NCBI GenBank assembly: GCA_036426205.1
Contig: CM071568.1
Location: 47,198,483 to 47,262,482, forward strand
Length of the DNA stretch: 64,000 bases
Direction of reading: 5' to 3'
Origin: Ascaphus truei
Taxonomy: Eukaryota; Chordata; Amphibia; Anura; Ascaphidae
Part shown: one piece after another, positions 43,849 through 55,821 of the stretch
Numbering within the stretch: the first letter of the stretch is position 1
Layout of the letters: each line of letters starts with the position of its first letter
Notes under the pieces: model-generated
What the model saw: only the letters and a program-made list of their open reading frames with translations
The model's database searches: none
What the model was told of the DNA's origin: nothing
Position numbers and translations under genes: made by a program

Positions 43849-44385
43849 GCCTCAGACAAGGGAACTAGTTGCGAATCGTTCATTAAGTGATCCATATTGA
43901 GGTTTGCTTCCTCAGGCACATCACGACCTGTCCTCTTCCATCTTCTTTTTCCAATGGTGGGTTACAATTGGAGCGTTAAGGAGAAGGTTGTATGGTTCCA
44001 GAAGTCATACGCAGAGGGATTAGTGAGCTGCAGCTGATACTGCCAATTGATAAATGACATCAGAGGCCCAATATGTCCTCTCTAACCCAGAGGAGGAGAA
44101 AGTACGGTGTCACACAACATGTTATTTTAGAATTAATTTTGTATAGCTCCTACAGAGTAGGACCAGGAGGTTAAGCATATTTTAAAACGTAATAATTTGA
44201 AAACTTCTGAAGTTTGTTCTCTAAGCGGCTTTATGCTTCAAAGAGTAAAACTAGTTCCTATAGTATCAACGGATACATTGATGACATTTCATTTTTATTA
44301 CAGGTCTGCGGAGAGCTTAGTTGTGCTTCTACATAAACAGTAAAATATTAGCTGCAGTAAAACTAAACTTTTTTTTTTTTTCCAG

Positions 44386-44439
44386 GCTTTAGTGAACATG
44401 GGTGAAATCCTGAAAGAGCAGGATGTAGTTATAGTAATG
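44386..44439 (+). pseudogene. RIDA: RIDA exon 3, extra copy (copy A), one base short
   Basis: Polypyrimidine tract and AG acceptor (44384-44385), GTAAG donor after 44439. It begins ALVNMGEILK, matching the RIDA exon. 54 bp instead of 55: a T is missing within gaaagagcagg compared with gaaagtagcagg in the other copies, shifting the frame at the end. No other exon lies in correct order around it. Confidence 0.75.
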
Positions 44440-44739
44440 GTAAGTTTAGTGACGTTTTTACTTAACCAAAGCTGCTAAATTCTAGTAGTGCCAGTGTGAC
44501 TGAATGAGTTCATTAGAACAGTCATGTAGACCAATAAGAGTCTCATCGTCCGCTACATATTGCTGGAGTTTGTTCCCGCTTGTTAAATACAGTATGTAGT
44601 TATATAGACACCACAGGCTCTATTCTGCACTTTCAAGAGAGAGACTACAATAATACAGACAATAAGTGCAACAAACAAGATCAGACAATCGGAAAGAGAA
44701 AACCATGCCACAGAGAGCTACCATCTACTTGATATGTTG

Positions 44740-45487
44740 GGAGATTATACAATTTCGGTTGGGTGGGGGGAAGTTGGCGGGGGGGCAAGAGTGGCAGGCT
44801 GGGCACTTCAGGCTCCCAAAGTGTGCAGGGGCAAGAATGGCGGCGCGCAGGAGACACGCGGCCGCCCCAGCGCGAGCTTCTCTCCCCTCGGGTTACCCAC
44901 CCAAACACACCACCCACAGCCCCCTGTGTGCTTGGAGGCTAGACGCGGGGGAACCTGCGCACCCGGCCCCCGATTACGGCGGAGCCCCCACCCCAACGGC
45001 AGCCAACAGTAGCCGGACCACTGGGGGAGAAGGCAAGCACCGCCGCACGGGAGACACGCCGTCCCGGCCGAGCACACACCGACCATCTGTCTGTGATGGA
45101 GGCGGGACTGCGCTGGCAAAGCGCGCCCCCCCGCAATCGGCCCCGGCTCCCAGGCATCAAAGCGCACGGTGATCGAACCCCCTCTCCCCCCCCCCGTGCG
45201 GCATCAAAGCGCGCAGGCCCAACGCGACTCGGGGTAAGTTCGGGCACAGGGAGGAGGGTGGGGGGGGGGTTGGAAGTTGAGGTGCGGTCCAGCTGAGGGG
45301 GAGAGTGAGGGGCACCGGGAGGGGATTGTTGGTGTGTTGTGTGTGTCCCTGTGTGTCCTTTGACCCGTCACTCCGCCTCAGGCCAATGAGAGGTGTGCGG
45401 GGGCGGGCCAAGGGACCAATGAGATTTCACCTAGGGACACCGGACATCCAGACAGGCATACAGTGCTTTCAATTATATAGTATAAGA
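44740..45487 (-). mobile_element. Helitron fragment (copy B), 5' part on minus strand
   Basis: Minus-strand 5' end TCTTATACTATATAATTG at 45487, then the same GC-rich sequence as the copy C element at 62212-63402. Truncated at about 44740 where copy A begins. Open frames here are composition artefacts of CpG-rich sequence. Confidence 0.65.
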
Positions 45488-46525
45488 TAACCCTTTTCAC
45501 TTAATGTAACTATGTATTTTTAACCATGTATTTGTCATTATAACTCTGCCCAGGAAATACTTGAAAACAAGAGGTAATTCTCAGTGTATTACTTCCTGGT
45601 AAAATATTTGTTAAATAAATATACAATGTCAGCGCGGTATAAGAAATAGTAATATATCTATATCATTAATAAAAACAACCAAGAAAGTTGTTATACCATG
45701 TTTGGTAAGTATTCTTGTGATTCCTAGGTACTGTAGTATATAATAAATAAAAATATATATCAAATGCCAGCAAGCTGCACAGCACTTACCAAAATAGACA
45801 TCGAAGTACAGTGATTTTATAACATGATCGGAAAAGAAATCTCAGCCCCAGAGACAAAATCTTCCTAGAGTATTCCAAAGCATTACAATATCTGAGAAAG
45901 GTTTCCCAGAGTCACTAGTTTTCAACCTATCATAGGGGATTAAATAGAACGTCACAAATGTTCCAAAAATGTAGTTATATACTTGCAGCACTTTTTTTAT
46001 TGGATTTTAAACAAAATTAGAAATCATTTCAAAATGAACGTTCAAACTATAATATTGTAAAGATATGCAAATTAGGAGTATACATCATACAGTACATATT
46101 TTGTTTTTGTATTTAGGTATGCTGAGGTTCCATGGAGTCAAGAAATTTGTAAAACGCTTTCCGTTTCTTAAAAGGTTAAATCTTTGCTGAAAGCAATCAT
46201 CATCTCGTTGTCTTTGACAATGCTGCGCGCGTATGCAGGGCCCATGTTAGGTCCCAGTGTTGAGACGTGACAGTACAATGTTGCTGTGACGGAAAATACT
46301 GAAAAGGAACACATTTCTTATACTGTGTGTTTTTTTAACCCGTGCCCTAATCCTCACCATACACAAGTAAGGAAAGATAAACATGCTGTACCCGGGAGTA
46401 TGTTTCCATTCCTCCACAGGTCACCAAACCTGCTTTGTTACCTATTATGTCACACAGCGGTACGGGCACACATTGGGTGGATTGTTTTTTTTTATTTGCT
46501 GCTATGTGCTTTCTGTTTTTTTTAG

Positions 46526-46629
46526 CCAAGCTGTGGTGGTAGATAAAACCATGTATTGTCTGGGCCAACTGGGAATGGATCCAGTAAGCGGACAGTTGTG
46601 GCTGGTGGGATTAAGAATAGGCGACGCAG
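46526..46629 (+). pseudogene. RIDA: RIDA exon 2, extra copy (copy B), frame disturbed
   Basis: AG acceptor at 46524-46525, GTAAAT donor at 46630. 104 bp against 106 in the intact copy at 61049-61154. It begins SQAVVVDKTMY, then indels near 46560-46575 (tattgtctgggccaac) and 46600-46620 shift the frame. Differences are single-base losses and gains, unlike normal gene decay. Confidence 0.75.
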
Positions 46630-47453
46630 GTAAATAAATAAAACCTTATTCACGCTGCATAAAACAATACTGACTTCTTTCATTAAAATTTTTTCATGTG
46701 GAAACCATTGAACAAACAACTAATAATAATAAGAAAAAAAAGATAAAAATCAACAAAGAAAAAAGAGGTGACAAACTGAGAATTGTGACTAGAGCAAAAC
46801 ATTAGCACTGCTTAAGCATGTTTTGTGTCATGGAGCCTGAGGTGCAGGACTCCTTTGTCTTCCCACCAAAAAGCTCCTAAATCTAGGAGATATTCACATT
46901 CACATGCAGCTTCTTGGGAAACTTAAATTGGCCTCAGACAGGGAACTAGTTGCGAATGTCATTAAGTGATCCATGAGTTTTGCTTCCTCAGGCACATCAC
47001 AGACTGTCCTTTCCATTTCTTTTTCCAATGGGGTTTACATTGGAGCGTTAAGGAGAAGGTTGTATGGTTCCAGAAGTCATACGCAGAGGGATTAGTGAGC
47101 TGCAGACTGATACTGCCAATTTGATAATGAAATCAGAGGCCCAATGTTACCTTCTAACCCAGGAGAGATGAAAGTACGGGTGTCACAACCATGTTATTTT
47201 AGAATTAATTTGTATAGCTCCTACAGAGTAGGACCAGGAGGTCTAAGCATATTTTAAACATAATAATTGTTAAACTTCTGAAGTTTGTTCTCCTAATGAC
47301 GGCTTTATGCTTCAAGAGTAAAACTAGTTCCTATAGATCAACGGACACATTGATGACATTTCATTTTTATTACAGGTCTGCGAGAGCTTATGTGCTTCTA
47401 CATAAACAGTAAAATATTAGCTGCAGAAAAACTAAATTTTTTTTTTTTTCCAG

Positions 47454-47509
47454 GCTTTAGTGAACATGGGGTGAAATCCTGAAAGTAGCAGGATGTAGTT
47501 ATAGTAATG
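47454..47509 (+). pseudogene. RIDA: RIDA exon 3, extra copy (copy B), one base long
   Basis: Acceptor AG at 47452-47453 and GTAAG donor at 47510. 56 bp: an extra G in catgggg. The remaining sequence agrees with the consensus of the three copies, which is in frame and matches vertebrate RIDA (GEILK, then a Gly-Cys near the exon end). Confidence 0.75.
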
Positions 47510-47940
47510 GTAAGTTTAGTGCATGTTTTACTTAACCAAAGCTGATAAATCTAGTAAGTGCCAGGTGACTGACAGAGTTATTAGAACAGTCATGTAGACC
47601 AATAGAGTCTCATCGTCCTTAGCATATTTGCTGGAGTTTGTTCCCGCTTGTTACATACAGTATGTAGTTAATAGCACCCACGGCTCTATTCTGCACTTTA
47701 CAAGAGAGAGACTACAATATACAAGACAATAAGTGCAACAAACAAGATCAGACAATCGGAAAGAGAAAACCATGCCACAGAGAGCTACAATCTACTTGAT
47801 ATGATGGGAGATTATAGCAGGTGAGGAATGAATAGTGCAGTTGATGGCAGTGCTTGGCCCCAATGGTTGGTAGGAGTGACTGTAGGTGAGACATTAGCCA
47901 TGAAACCAGGCTATGGATTTTAATTTAAGAGGCGAGTGTC

Positions 47941-48540
47941 ACGTGTGGCACAACCTACGAGCACGTGACCTGCATATGGGACAAGGGTTAATACACAGCT
48001 AACAGCTGACCCAATTTCCAACTTCGTAAAGGTCCCTCAATGCGTACCATCTCCCCTCACTCTGTCCAATATACCAGTTGTCACGGACAGTCACTTTGAG
48101 CATGGATTTTATACAGATACACCAGGGTTAATACCACGGCTACTTAGCCAACTCACCTTTCTCTGTGCAAGGTACTTTCAATGAGTAATATTACCCTACT
48201 TTGTTGATAATACTGCTGCCCCACCCAGAATGTGAAATTATGTACGATATCTAACTATCTTCACATATCTGTTCTACTTGTCACATCCTGTCTGTTACCG
48301 TTTTTTTATAGGAAAAAAAAACTATGCACTTAACAAACACATTTGTTGTATCAAAATGTGTCGGAAAATGTACTTTACTCTATACAAAGCGTGCAAACGG
48401 TTAATTCAGAGCCCAAACCATCACTTATTAAAGTTTAGTATGTATGTACAGTATGTCACTCATAGGTCCTTTCCTGGAGTAGAAAATAATTCACATGTTC
48501 TGATCCCAAAACACACACCTGTTGAATTCTAACTCATAAT
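47941..48540. mobile_element. Partial LTR, same family as the solo LTR at 43 kb
   Basis: Begins TGTCACGTGTGGCAC and shares gacaagggttaatac and the paired 'ggtccctcaatg' segments with 42987-43848. It diverges from the family downstream, so the right end is not fixed. Confidence 0.5.
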
Positions 48541-48999
48541 TGAAAAATAGGGCTTTATATGCTAACTTCCCTTCATTGAGAACAACATACAGTAAGTCCA
48601 CTCCTGTCTTAAATCAGCTACTTGGTTAATATTACGCACTGAAAGAAGTAGAAAAAAAAAGCTTTTCTTGACGTTTAAAGTCTGACTAATATATAAAAGG
48701 TCTCATAACTTTATTTCTCCAACACTTTAGACAACGAGTCATATCAATAGGTTCAGGCAAGTTTCTGGAAGTAACAAACTCATTTTGACCGACTTGCTCC
48801 TAATGTTTGAGCGACACATGATTGTCCCTTGCCATCTCCTAACGGGAAGGGTTGACCTTATTGCACGTGCTATTTGCAACAACTATAAATATCTAAATGT
48901 TATTCTTCAGAATAGATGTCATCCCATGATATCCTCATTTTTAATATAGCCCTCAAAAAGGGAAAATCAGCTTAGAGCTCAACTCGTAATAGGGAGAAA

Positions 49000-49910
49000 A
49001 CGACTCAAAAGTGGAATAAGGAGGTTTAGATAGAAGCAGAGAGGAGGTGGAAGGGACAGAAGGGATGGATAGCATCCACCTTGCCTTTTTAAAGTAGTTG
49101 GCAAAGGCTTCAGGGGAAGTTTGTGGAGGGAATCAAATACAGAGAAAAGACGGTATGGATTGGATTTGAGAGTGTTGAGTGAGGAAAAAGTCGTTTGTTT
49201 GGCCTTTGTGAGAGCAGAGTTAAAACAGGCTGATATTCTGCACTAAAAGTTTCTCCTCTCCCGAGTCTGAGATTTCTTCAGAGGAGCAAGTGTGAAGGAA
49301 GCGTGTATATGAATTTAACAAAGGCCGTGGGTTAGAGGGGACAGGTGTGACGGCGTTGAGAAGAGGCATATAGATCGAGAGAGATTTGGAGAGAGAGAGA
49401 TATTGAGTGAGAAAGAGATTAACATACAGGGTAGAAGTCAATGGAGCGAAAGTCTTGAGAGTAGTGAAGAGAACAGGTAGGAGGGAGTGAAAGGAATGAG
49501 TGGTGGTGAATGATAGGTGATGGTCATCAAAGGGGAGGGAGAGACAGATATCAGAATGGGAACAGTTTTTATTAAGTTTAGGGCTAAACAGCGATCCCAA
49601 AAGCATGTCTGTTGAATTCTGATTTCATAACTCCAGGGCAAGCCCTACATACTGTACCATTCTTCTCTCATTGAAAATCACATAAGCTCACCCCGGTCGT
49701 AAATCAGCTGCTAGGTTGACTGTTTTACGACCAGAAGAAAAAATAACTCCTAAAAAGACGTTTAATTTCCTGCCTCAATATATAAACACACTCGGAACTT
49801 AATTTCTCTAATACTTACACACATGAGTCATATCAATAGATTCGGGCAATTTTATGACGGATGTAACGAGTCATTTTTGACCATCTTGCTCCTAAATTTG
49901 TATACAAAAG
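49000..49910 (-). mobile_element. LINE fragment (CR1/L2-like) in copy B
   Basis: Inverted counterpart of 58770-59690. The coding strand reads like the region between endonuclease and RT of such LINEs (for example SNPYRLFSVFDSLHKLPL in copy C). Frames are broken. Confidence 0.45.
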
Positions 49911-50329
49911 GAAAGGGGAGGGGTAATTCCCACTTGTGATGCTAACCAGGAGCAGACAATTGCCTTATGCATAATATGTAAACATCTTCATTGCATGAGA
50001 CAGTTCATAAGACCCAGGATTCCAAATAGTCCAATAATGAACACACTCCCATGAACTTACCACTAGCCTGTGTAGGTAAATCTTATGTGGTAGTCTGGGT
50101 TTTCAATGTGTGGGACTGATCACATAAATGAAGTAAATGAATTACTCACTGCTGACCTTGGGGATATCCTGGTCCTGTCAGGCGTGCTCCTACCGAAAAG
50201 CAATTGGAGAAGGTACAGGAAAAACGGCGGTGCATCTGCTGTTGCTGTAGATGAATTGGAACCACAAACTGCAAACTGCAAAGAACTAGGTGCAAACATG
50301 TATTTGGGGCATAATAAAAACAGCCAAAA

Positions 50330-50376
50330 GGACACTCTAACGGGTTTCACGTGGTAGCCCACGCTTTATCAAAGAC
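50330..50376 (-). ncRNA. Hammerhead-like relic (minus strand)
   Basis: TTGATAA (complement of 50366-50372), helix II CGTGG/CCACG with an A-U closing pair, GAAAC (complement of 50344-50348). Two core changes (C3 to U, G8 to A in the standard numbering) make activity unlikely. Confidence 0.4.
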
Positions 50377-50644
50377 AAAATATCACAAAACGATCGCATA
50401 CTTAAATACCCACAATTCCCTGTCCTATCCTATGACGCTACGTTGCTAGGGCCAATCGGAAGCTTGGGAGGCGTCACACTCCTCTAGCTGGCGTGAGGCA
50501 CGTAAGCCTGAAACACAGCCAGCTGAACTTCACTGTGTAATTACCAGGGAGGTAATGTAACCTCCCATCTATGACGCGACGGCCCGTAGGGCCAATCACA
50601 TGCCTGTTCGGACGGGGAGTCCTGAATGTAAACAAACAGCTACT

Positions 50645-51330
50645 AAAAATCTTTTACTCGGAGGAAAGGGAATGGTGGGTATATCAGTGAAAACATCGCA
50701 ATACTGGGTCACCGCTATAATACATATTTCATTAGTTTATCTTGCAATGATTTACATTGCAATACTTAAAGAGACAATGACCCACATAATAACATGTAAG
50801 GGATTAAAACCACTATCAACACTATAGTGGAACAATTTATAAAAAACACACAAATAGCTGTACATTACCCTCACAATACACAAAAAGATATATACAGTTA
50901 AAAACCTGTTATGTGGTATTGACCACACTTTTATATTGCCAAAATCATGCTTAATAATTCTGATTTGTTTGCAATAATTTTCAAAAGAACATTGTATCTT
51001 GACAGAACATAGTTGCATGGAGAGTATAATTGCAAGAAGAACAAGATGATTATGCAAATCAACCCTGGATTCAATGTAAATCAGAAATGTGACTTACTAT
51101 AATAATATGGAAGTTATTGATCAGAATTTTACAATAAGGGTTATTAATAAGGAAGAAGCTTTCCTAGCCAAAGGTGTCATGTGACAGAATAAACAATTTT
51201 CTATTTGGTTAGATGGCCACACATCAATACATGAAAAATAATGAAATATGTATTATAGCGGTGACCCAGTATGTTCTATGTTTTCACTGATATACCCACC
51301 ATTCCCTTTCCTCCGATTTTTTTTTTTTTT
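50645..51330. repeat. Foldback element of about 680 bp
   Basis: Arms near 50655-50745 (ggaggaaagggaatggtggg ... ggtcaccgctataatac) and 51241-51320 are inverted complements. The AT-rich loop has no ORF. Its right end touches the inverted-repeat unit at 51334. Confidence 0.7.
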
Positions 51331-51333
51331 TTT

Positions 51334-51453
51334 TTAAAGATTTCTAGTCCGGGAGAAACAATGTGGCCACTGGGGTCAGCCTCACTCTGGCGGCCAAAAG
51401 AAAGCGAATGTGGCCACTGGGGTCAGCCTCACTCTGGCGGCCAAAAGAAAGCG
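51334..51453 (+). repeat. Left inverted repeat of the exon 5-6 block, with 47-bp tandem copy
   Basis: agtccgggagaaacaatgtg followed by tggccactggggtcagcctc...aaagcg, the last 47 bp present twice (51361-51407, 51408-51453). Its inverted complement is at 55747-55821. Confidence 0.85.
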
Positions 51454-51808
51454 GAGACATAATCGTGAGATGACTTTGCAGCTTCCTACTGGGTGAACCT
51501 GTGGCCATCTTTGTTTGTCCTTACATGTACTGGCAAGAGTTTAAAAAGAATGAAATCTCTGGGTATTTGGGAGTGGTGAACGTTGAGAGTTGTGGTACAG
51601 CTCCGGAGGACATCTTGGTTTGATGTTGGTGATAGGATGCGTTATCTTCTTCTATGTTGAATGTATTAGAGGCTTTATGTATTAGATGCTTTACATTGAA
51701 TTTGCAGGCCCAGAACAACTAACAATCTAATCTTGAGGCACAGGGAGATACAAGTATGTAGCATGTTGTAATGGACTGAAACGTGTTCTTGAATGATCTT
51801 GTTTTCAG

Positions 51809-51864
51809 TTTTCCAGAATAGTTTCCCAGCAAGAGCTGCATATCAGGTTGCTGCTTTGCCAAAA
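51809..51864 (+). CDS. RIDA: RIDA exon 5
   Basis: AG acceptor (51807-51808) and GTAAGT donor (51865). 56 bp, no disruption. Encodes NSFPARAAYQVAALPK after a split aromatic codon, with the Arg of FPARAAY that binds substrate carboxylate in this family (RIDA removes reactive enamine/imine intermediates from amino acid metabolism). Intact, but on the opposite strand to exon 4 (57407-57475), whose split codon it should complete (T plus TT). Confidence 0.92.
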
Positions 51865-52333
51865 GTAAGTAGTAATTCTCTTAATATTTTAATAATGATG
51901 AAGTTATAATTTGTTGCCTTCTTGGTTTGTTTCTAAACAAAATGTTTTGTCACATATTGTACTTTTTGGGTGTTATAAATGACTATCTTCTGATTGTAAT
52001 GGTGATTTAATCAGCACTAGCCAGGCATGTTTCAATTTGAAAGTAGCAAACCCGGCAAAATTAAACTTTGTTTTTTATATTATTTGAACCGATGGGTCAT
52101 GCGTTGCTTAAGCACTCTACTTTCAGCCCTGGGGACCTCCTGGTTCCCCAAATAATTACCTTTTTTTAATGCCATTGCACCTCCATGTTAAAGTTAATAT
52201 CGCCGCTAGCATTTTCCAAAAGGAAGCTACAAACTTTGTGACGTCCTATTGGCCCACTGGTCCCACAAGGTTTGGTGGCCATATTGTTTCCCCAGGTAGT
52301 AACTTTTATACCTGGTACATTCACTGGTAATTA

Positions 52334-52665
52334 CAGGCATACCCCGCATTAGCGTACGCAATGGGACCGAAGCATGTATGTAAAGTGAAAATGTACTTAA
52401 AGTGAAGCAATACCTTTTTCCCACTTATCGATGCATGTACTGTACTGCAATCGTCATATACGTGCATAACTGATGTAAATAACACATGTGTAACAGGCTC
52501 TATAGTCTCCCTGCTTGTGCACAGCTTCGGTACAGGTAGGGAGCTGGTATTGCTGTTCAGGACGTGACGACAGGCGCATGCGTGAGATGCAGTTTGCCTA
52601 TTGGGCGATATGTACTTACTCGTGAGTGTACTTAAAGTGAGTGTCCTTAAACCGGGGTATGCCTG
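52334..52665. mobile_element. pogo/Tigger-like MITE
   Basis: CAGGCATACCCCG at the left and CGGGGTATGCCTG at the right, flanked by TA on both sides (52332-52333, 52666-52667). Shared inner motif cttaaagtga. The CAGGCATACC end and TA duplication fit the pogo/Tigger branch of Tc1/mariner. 332 bp, no transposase, lies in the intron between RIDA exons 5 and 6. Confidence 0.85.
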
Positions 52666-53738
52666 TATCTAGGAAACCGGTGAGGTCCCCTGAAGTCGAA
52701 AGAAGTGCGCTCCTGCTCTTTAAAACAACCCCAATTCAAATTATGCTAAAAAAATCAATTAAAAAAAAAACCCCACATCTTCCAGGGATTGCTGCTTGTA
52801 ATTGGTTTGAAATAGAAATGGCTGAAAAAACAGATGAAATTGTAGTTCCTTTTTTTTCATGGGTTTGTCTCCATGACCGGGAGTCATCCAAACGGGATTG
52901 CGGACGATTCAGGCATGGAATCGTGCTTTAATAACTCCTGGCTAATATATCTTTCATGGTAATATATAAACAAATAAATTGGTGCAATTTCTACTGGAAA
53001 CAGACCTTTTTTTTTCCAGTCCCCAGAGGCCTAATGTTAAGCCTCATGGAATGTCATGTTATATCGTGCAATTACTATGGATCTACAGCATTAAAAATAA
53101 ATGGTGGCAAGTAGTGTTTTTTTTTTTTTTTTTAATTAATAAAGGCTACATCAATGAAACATGTTTAAAAATTGAGTACCACCTGGTAACTTTGAGTTAT
53201 GTTACCAGTCAACAGGACAATCTTCCATATTCCAAGTTTGACAGCGATCGCCTTCCATTGCCCCATGCCACACTTTTTGTAGTATTGTGATTTTATATAA
53301 TATGAAGATGAGTAATGAATACGCCTCTTTTTGAGCAGATGTACAGAGTTGTGCTCAAATTCCACTTCAATACATATTCATGCACGAGTCCTATAGAAAG
53401 GTTTAAAAAAAATGCAAATAGCAAGGTACTGGAAATGAGCCTCTTTGCTAATCCATTTATTTTTAACGTCAATATTATCAAGTTAATCACATTTATGTTA
53501 TAAACATAATATTTCACAGGAGTTAGCTGCCAATGATACCAGTGGTGGACAACATGTTGATGCAGAGCATTCTTTTACATGTATCATTGGCCAACTGTTC
53601 ACTTGCATGGGTCGGCAGTGCCGCCGATCAGGTGTTTGGGTGTAAATTCCTTTGATGTATGAAACTTTTTCTAGCTACTGTATGATAGCTCAATTTTCTG
53701 CTGTTTTTTACTTTTAATGTTTGCCTATTTCCAAATAG

Positions 53739-53804
53739 GGAGGAAGAGTGGAGATTGAAGCTGTAGCTGTTCTTGGACCAATTACCGAAATGGCATCACT
53801 ATAA
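53739..53804 (+). CDS. RIDA: RIDA exon 6 (terminal coding exon)
   Basis: AG acceptor at 53737-53738 after a T/C-rich tract. 66 bp reading GGRVEIEAVAVLGPITEMASL and stopping at TAA (53802-53804). The VEIEAVAV strand carries the conserved Glu of the active site of the family. Length and the SL terminus match vertebrate RIDA. Intact. The 3' UTR continues right. Confidence 0.93.
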   Translation, partial: GGRVEIEAVAVLGPITEMASL

Positions 53805-54915
53805 GAAGCATGAGCTCTGAGCCTGCGAGGAAGCTCCCCCTCTGATCACTCCCCCACCCCCCTCCCCCCCAACATATAAATAAACGCACGACAAAGGTCT
53901 GGAGGTTCAAGAGCCGCGGCTTGATTTACACAAATAATACTACACCTTGGTGAGTGCTACCCCTGCCAGCGTGCTCTCCCCTCGGGTAAAGGCCATTGGC
54001 ACCCCAACCATGGCCCGCACACCCACCAAGCCGGGCGCCCGATGGCACACCACCACGGCCCGCACGCCCACCAAGCCGGTCGCCCGATGGCACACCACCA
54101 CGGCCCGCACGCCCACCAAGCCGGGCGCCCGATGGCCCGGCTGTTAAGCGATACTGGGCTCAGGGAATCACGCACAAATGAGCGCTGCCCACTCGCTCCC
54201 CACCCGAAGGCTTTAGGGGTTATCTGCACCATAGAGTCCCCGCTGGCAAGGTGCACTCACCTCCCCCACCCCAACAGCTGCCGCGACTAAGGCAACACCT
54301 GCCTTTAAAATATCCACCTCAGGTATGTCAACATCAAAGTCTTTTATCCACATTCTGAAAGGGGAAAAAAAAAATACAGCATACACAATATAATTAAATT
54401 CTGTCACGTTTATCACACAAAGGGCCGGGTGGGTGGGAGTTCCTTCCTGTGCCTGACTGCCTTCCCGCTCCCTCCCCAGTTTAAATCCCCTAAGGCCCAC
54501 ACGGCCCCCCCCCCCCCCGAGGCATGGTGGGAAGAAAAGGGGGAGGGGCGCGCGTGCAGAAGGGAGGGGAAGCAGTATCCGGCCGGCCGGGACAGGGAGG
54601 CAATGCGCTTCCTAGCGCTACAGGTGAGGGGACCCCGCAAGGGGTGGGGGTTTGGTGGGAAGAGGAGGGAGCCTGGCCCCAGCGGTCATGAGCCTCGTCG
54701 CTGAGGGGCTCCAAGCTGCCTTCTTACAACACACGGCCAATTGTGCCATAACCTATAAAACACGCACTATTGAAAAAATAAATAAAGCAATAAATAAAAG
54801 ATTATAAAATATGATTCCAAGAGGTTTGATGGTTCCAGTATGACCTTTTTATAATGCCCTCTGCATTAATGGTATGTGCAGTACCTCACCAGTGAATGTG
54901 CTCCTGCATAAAATA
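53805..54915 (+). other. RIDA: Probable RIDA 3' UTR with GC-rich insert
   Basis: AATAAA signals at 54777-54786 and an AATAAAA near 54915. Between lies a CpG-rich block (53960-54720) with a 45-bp tandem repeat and a C run (54509-54517). The block is unlike the rest and is probably an insertion. Confidence 0.5.
54013..54138 (+). repeat. 45-bp tandem repeat, nearly three units
   Basis: Units begin GCCCGCACGCCCACCAAGCC and end in caccaccacg. Differences between units are single substitutions. Confidence 0.9.
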
Positions 54916-55061
54916 AAATGGTTTTTGATGCTTGAATTCATTTAGCTTTGTGTTTTTGATTAATTCACATGGTATGAATCCTAGTTTTTGGTGTGGGGAG
55001 GAGGAGGGTGGGGGGAGTTGAAAGCAGAAGGCCCACCAGTAGTAGATAGTATGGAATGTAT

Positions 55062-55135
55062 AAGCAAGTATAGCAACCCTGATGAAGTCCCCACTCCTAG
55101 GGACTAAAACGTTTTCTTTTTGCTTATCCTTGCGA
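55062..55135 (+). ncRNA. Hammerhead-ribozyme-like motif with long helix I
   Basis: CTGATGA (55079-55085), helix II AGTCCC/GGGACT with an 8-base loop, then AAAAC (55106-55110) where GAAAC is expected. Helix I is extensive: GCAAG (55064-55068) with CTTGC (55129-55133), ATA with TAT, and GCAA (55073-55076) with TTGC (55120-55123). The G12-to-A change should impair catalysis. No PLE coding sequence is near, so this is an isolated terminal fragment. Confidence 0.55.
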
Positions 55136-55697
55136 TGTGCTGCTTCTTTACTCTGGACCTAGGGTTGGAGGGCAGGGTGGTGTATATATGTATACACATG
55201 CCCCTATACCCCCGGACAATAGAAGAGGGGTCACATCAAACTGTCCCAATGTGTGTAGGTGATGCTCAGCGGTTACCTTCTTTCTCAGGGTGCTGGGGTG
55301 TTGAGCAAATAATGAAGCAGAGGGCGCCAGGAACGTTCTTTAACTTTATTAAACGGGTATCTTAGGGCAGCAACTGTACTGTTTTTTTTGTTCATAGGAT
55401 CACTTCTTGTTACGTGCAACCACATACACCCAGGTATCCTCAACCATGGGGCTTGTAGGCAGAGTAGCTCTTTTTGCGGGAAACAGGAGTAAGCTGGCTT
55501 TGTGATGCAATCTCCGAAGCTGTAGCTGCATTGATTATCCAGTCCCTGCATGGGGTTGGTGCCTTTTGGTTCAGGTTTTGGTGGTCTCAGGGCTGGCTCT
55601 GCCACTGGCTGCCTCGGTTTGGGTGACTGCGCTTCTGGTTGTGAGTCTCGCGCACTGTGGGATGTGGCTTGTGTACACTCCTAGGAGAGCAGAGCTC

Positions 55698-55746
55698 CCG
55701 ATCATGTTACTGCCGGAATGAACATCTACTGTTTGTCTCACCACAT
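55698..55746 (-). repeat. Fragment of the 25.8 kb palindrome centre
   Basis: gatcatgttactgccggaat through gtttgtctcaccacat is the same as the right half of the palindrome centre (25807-25853). It abuts the inverted repeat at 55747. Confidence 0.85.
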
Positions 55747-55821
55747 CGCTTTCTTTTGGCCGCCAGAGTGAGGCTGACCCCAGTGGCCACATTTTTTCTC
55801 CCGGACTAGAATTCTTTAAAA
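55747..55821 (-). repeat. Right inverted repeat of the exon 5-6 block
   Basis: Inverted complement of 51334-51407 with few mismatches. Followed by two tandem copies of a gtcctggtggctatgctttt unit (55842-55930). Confidence 0.85.

Larger units (their letters stand above)
42240..44735 (+). repeat. Copy A of the RIDA intronic segment
   Basis: Shares with copy B (45488-47810) and copy C (minus strand, 59840-62211, 63403-63480) the flank tacatgctatgtcttgtata, the ccaggaaatacttgaaaac stretch, exon 3 and a LINE-like tail. It lacks the exon 2 part (equivalent of 45660-46820), has a MITE and a solo LTR that B and C lack, and lacks the Helitron that B and C have. Confidence 0.75.

Noticed and set aside
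44666..45411. Overlapping open frames of up to 168 residues at 44.7-45.4 kb
   Set aside because: GC-rich Helitron copy with few stop codons in any frame; no domain.
49220..49606. 128-residue open frame as a host protein
   Set aside because: It is inverted in copy C, broken there, and resembles a LINE linker region.
53957..54290. Open frames in the block after RIDA exon 6
   Set aside because: Three phases stay open across a 45-bp tandem repeat; they follow the RIDA stop codon and have no domain.
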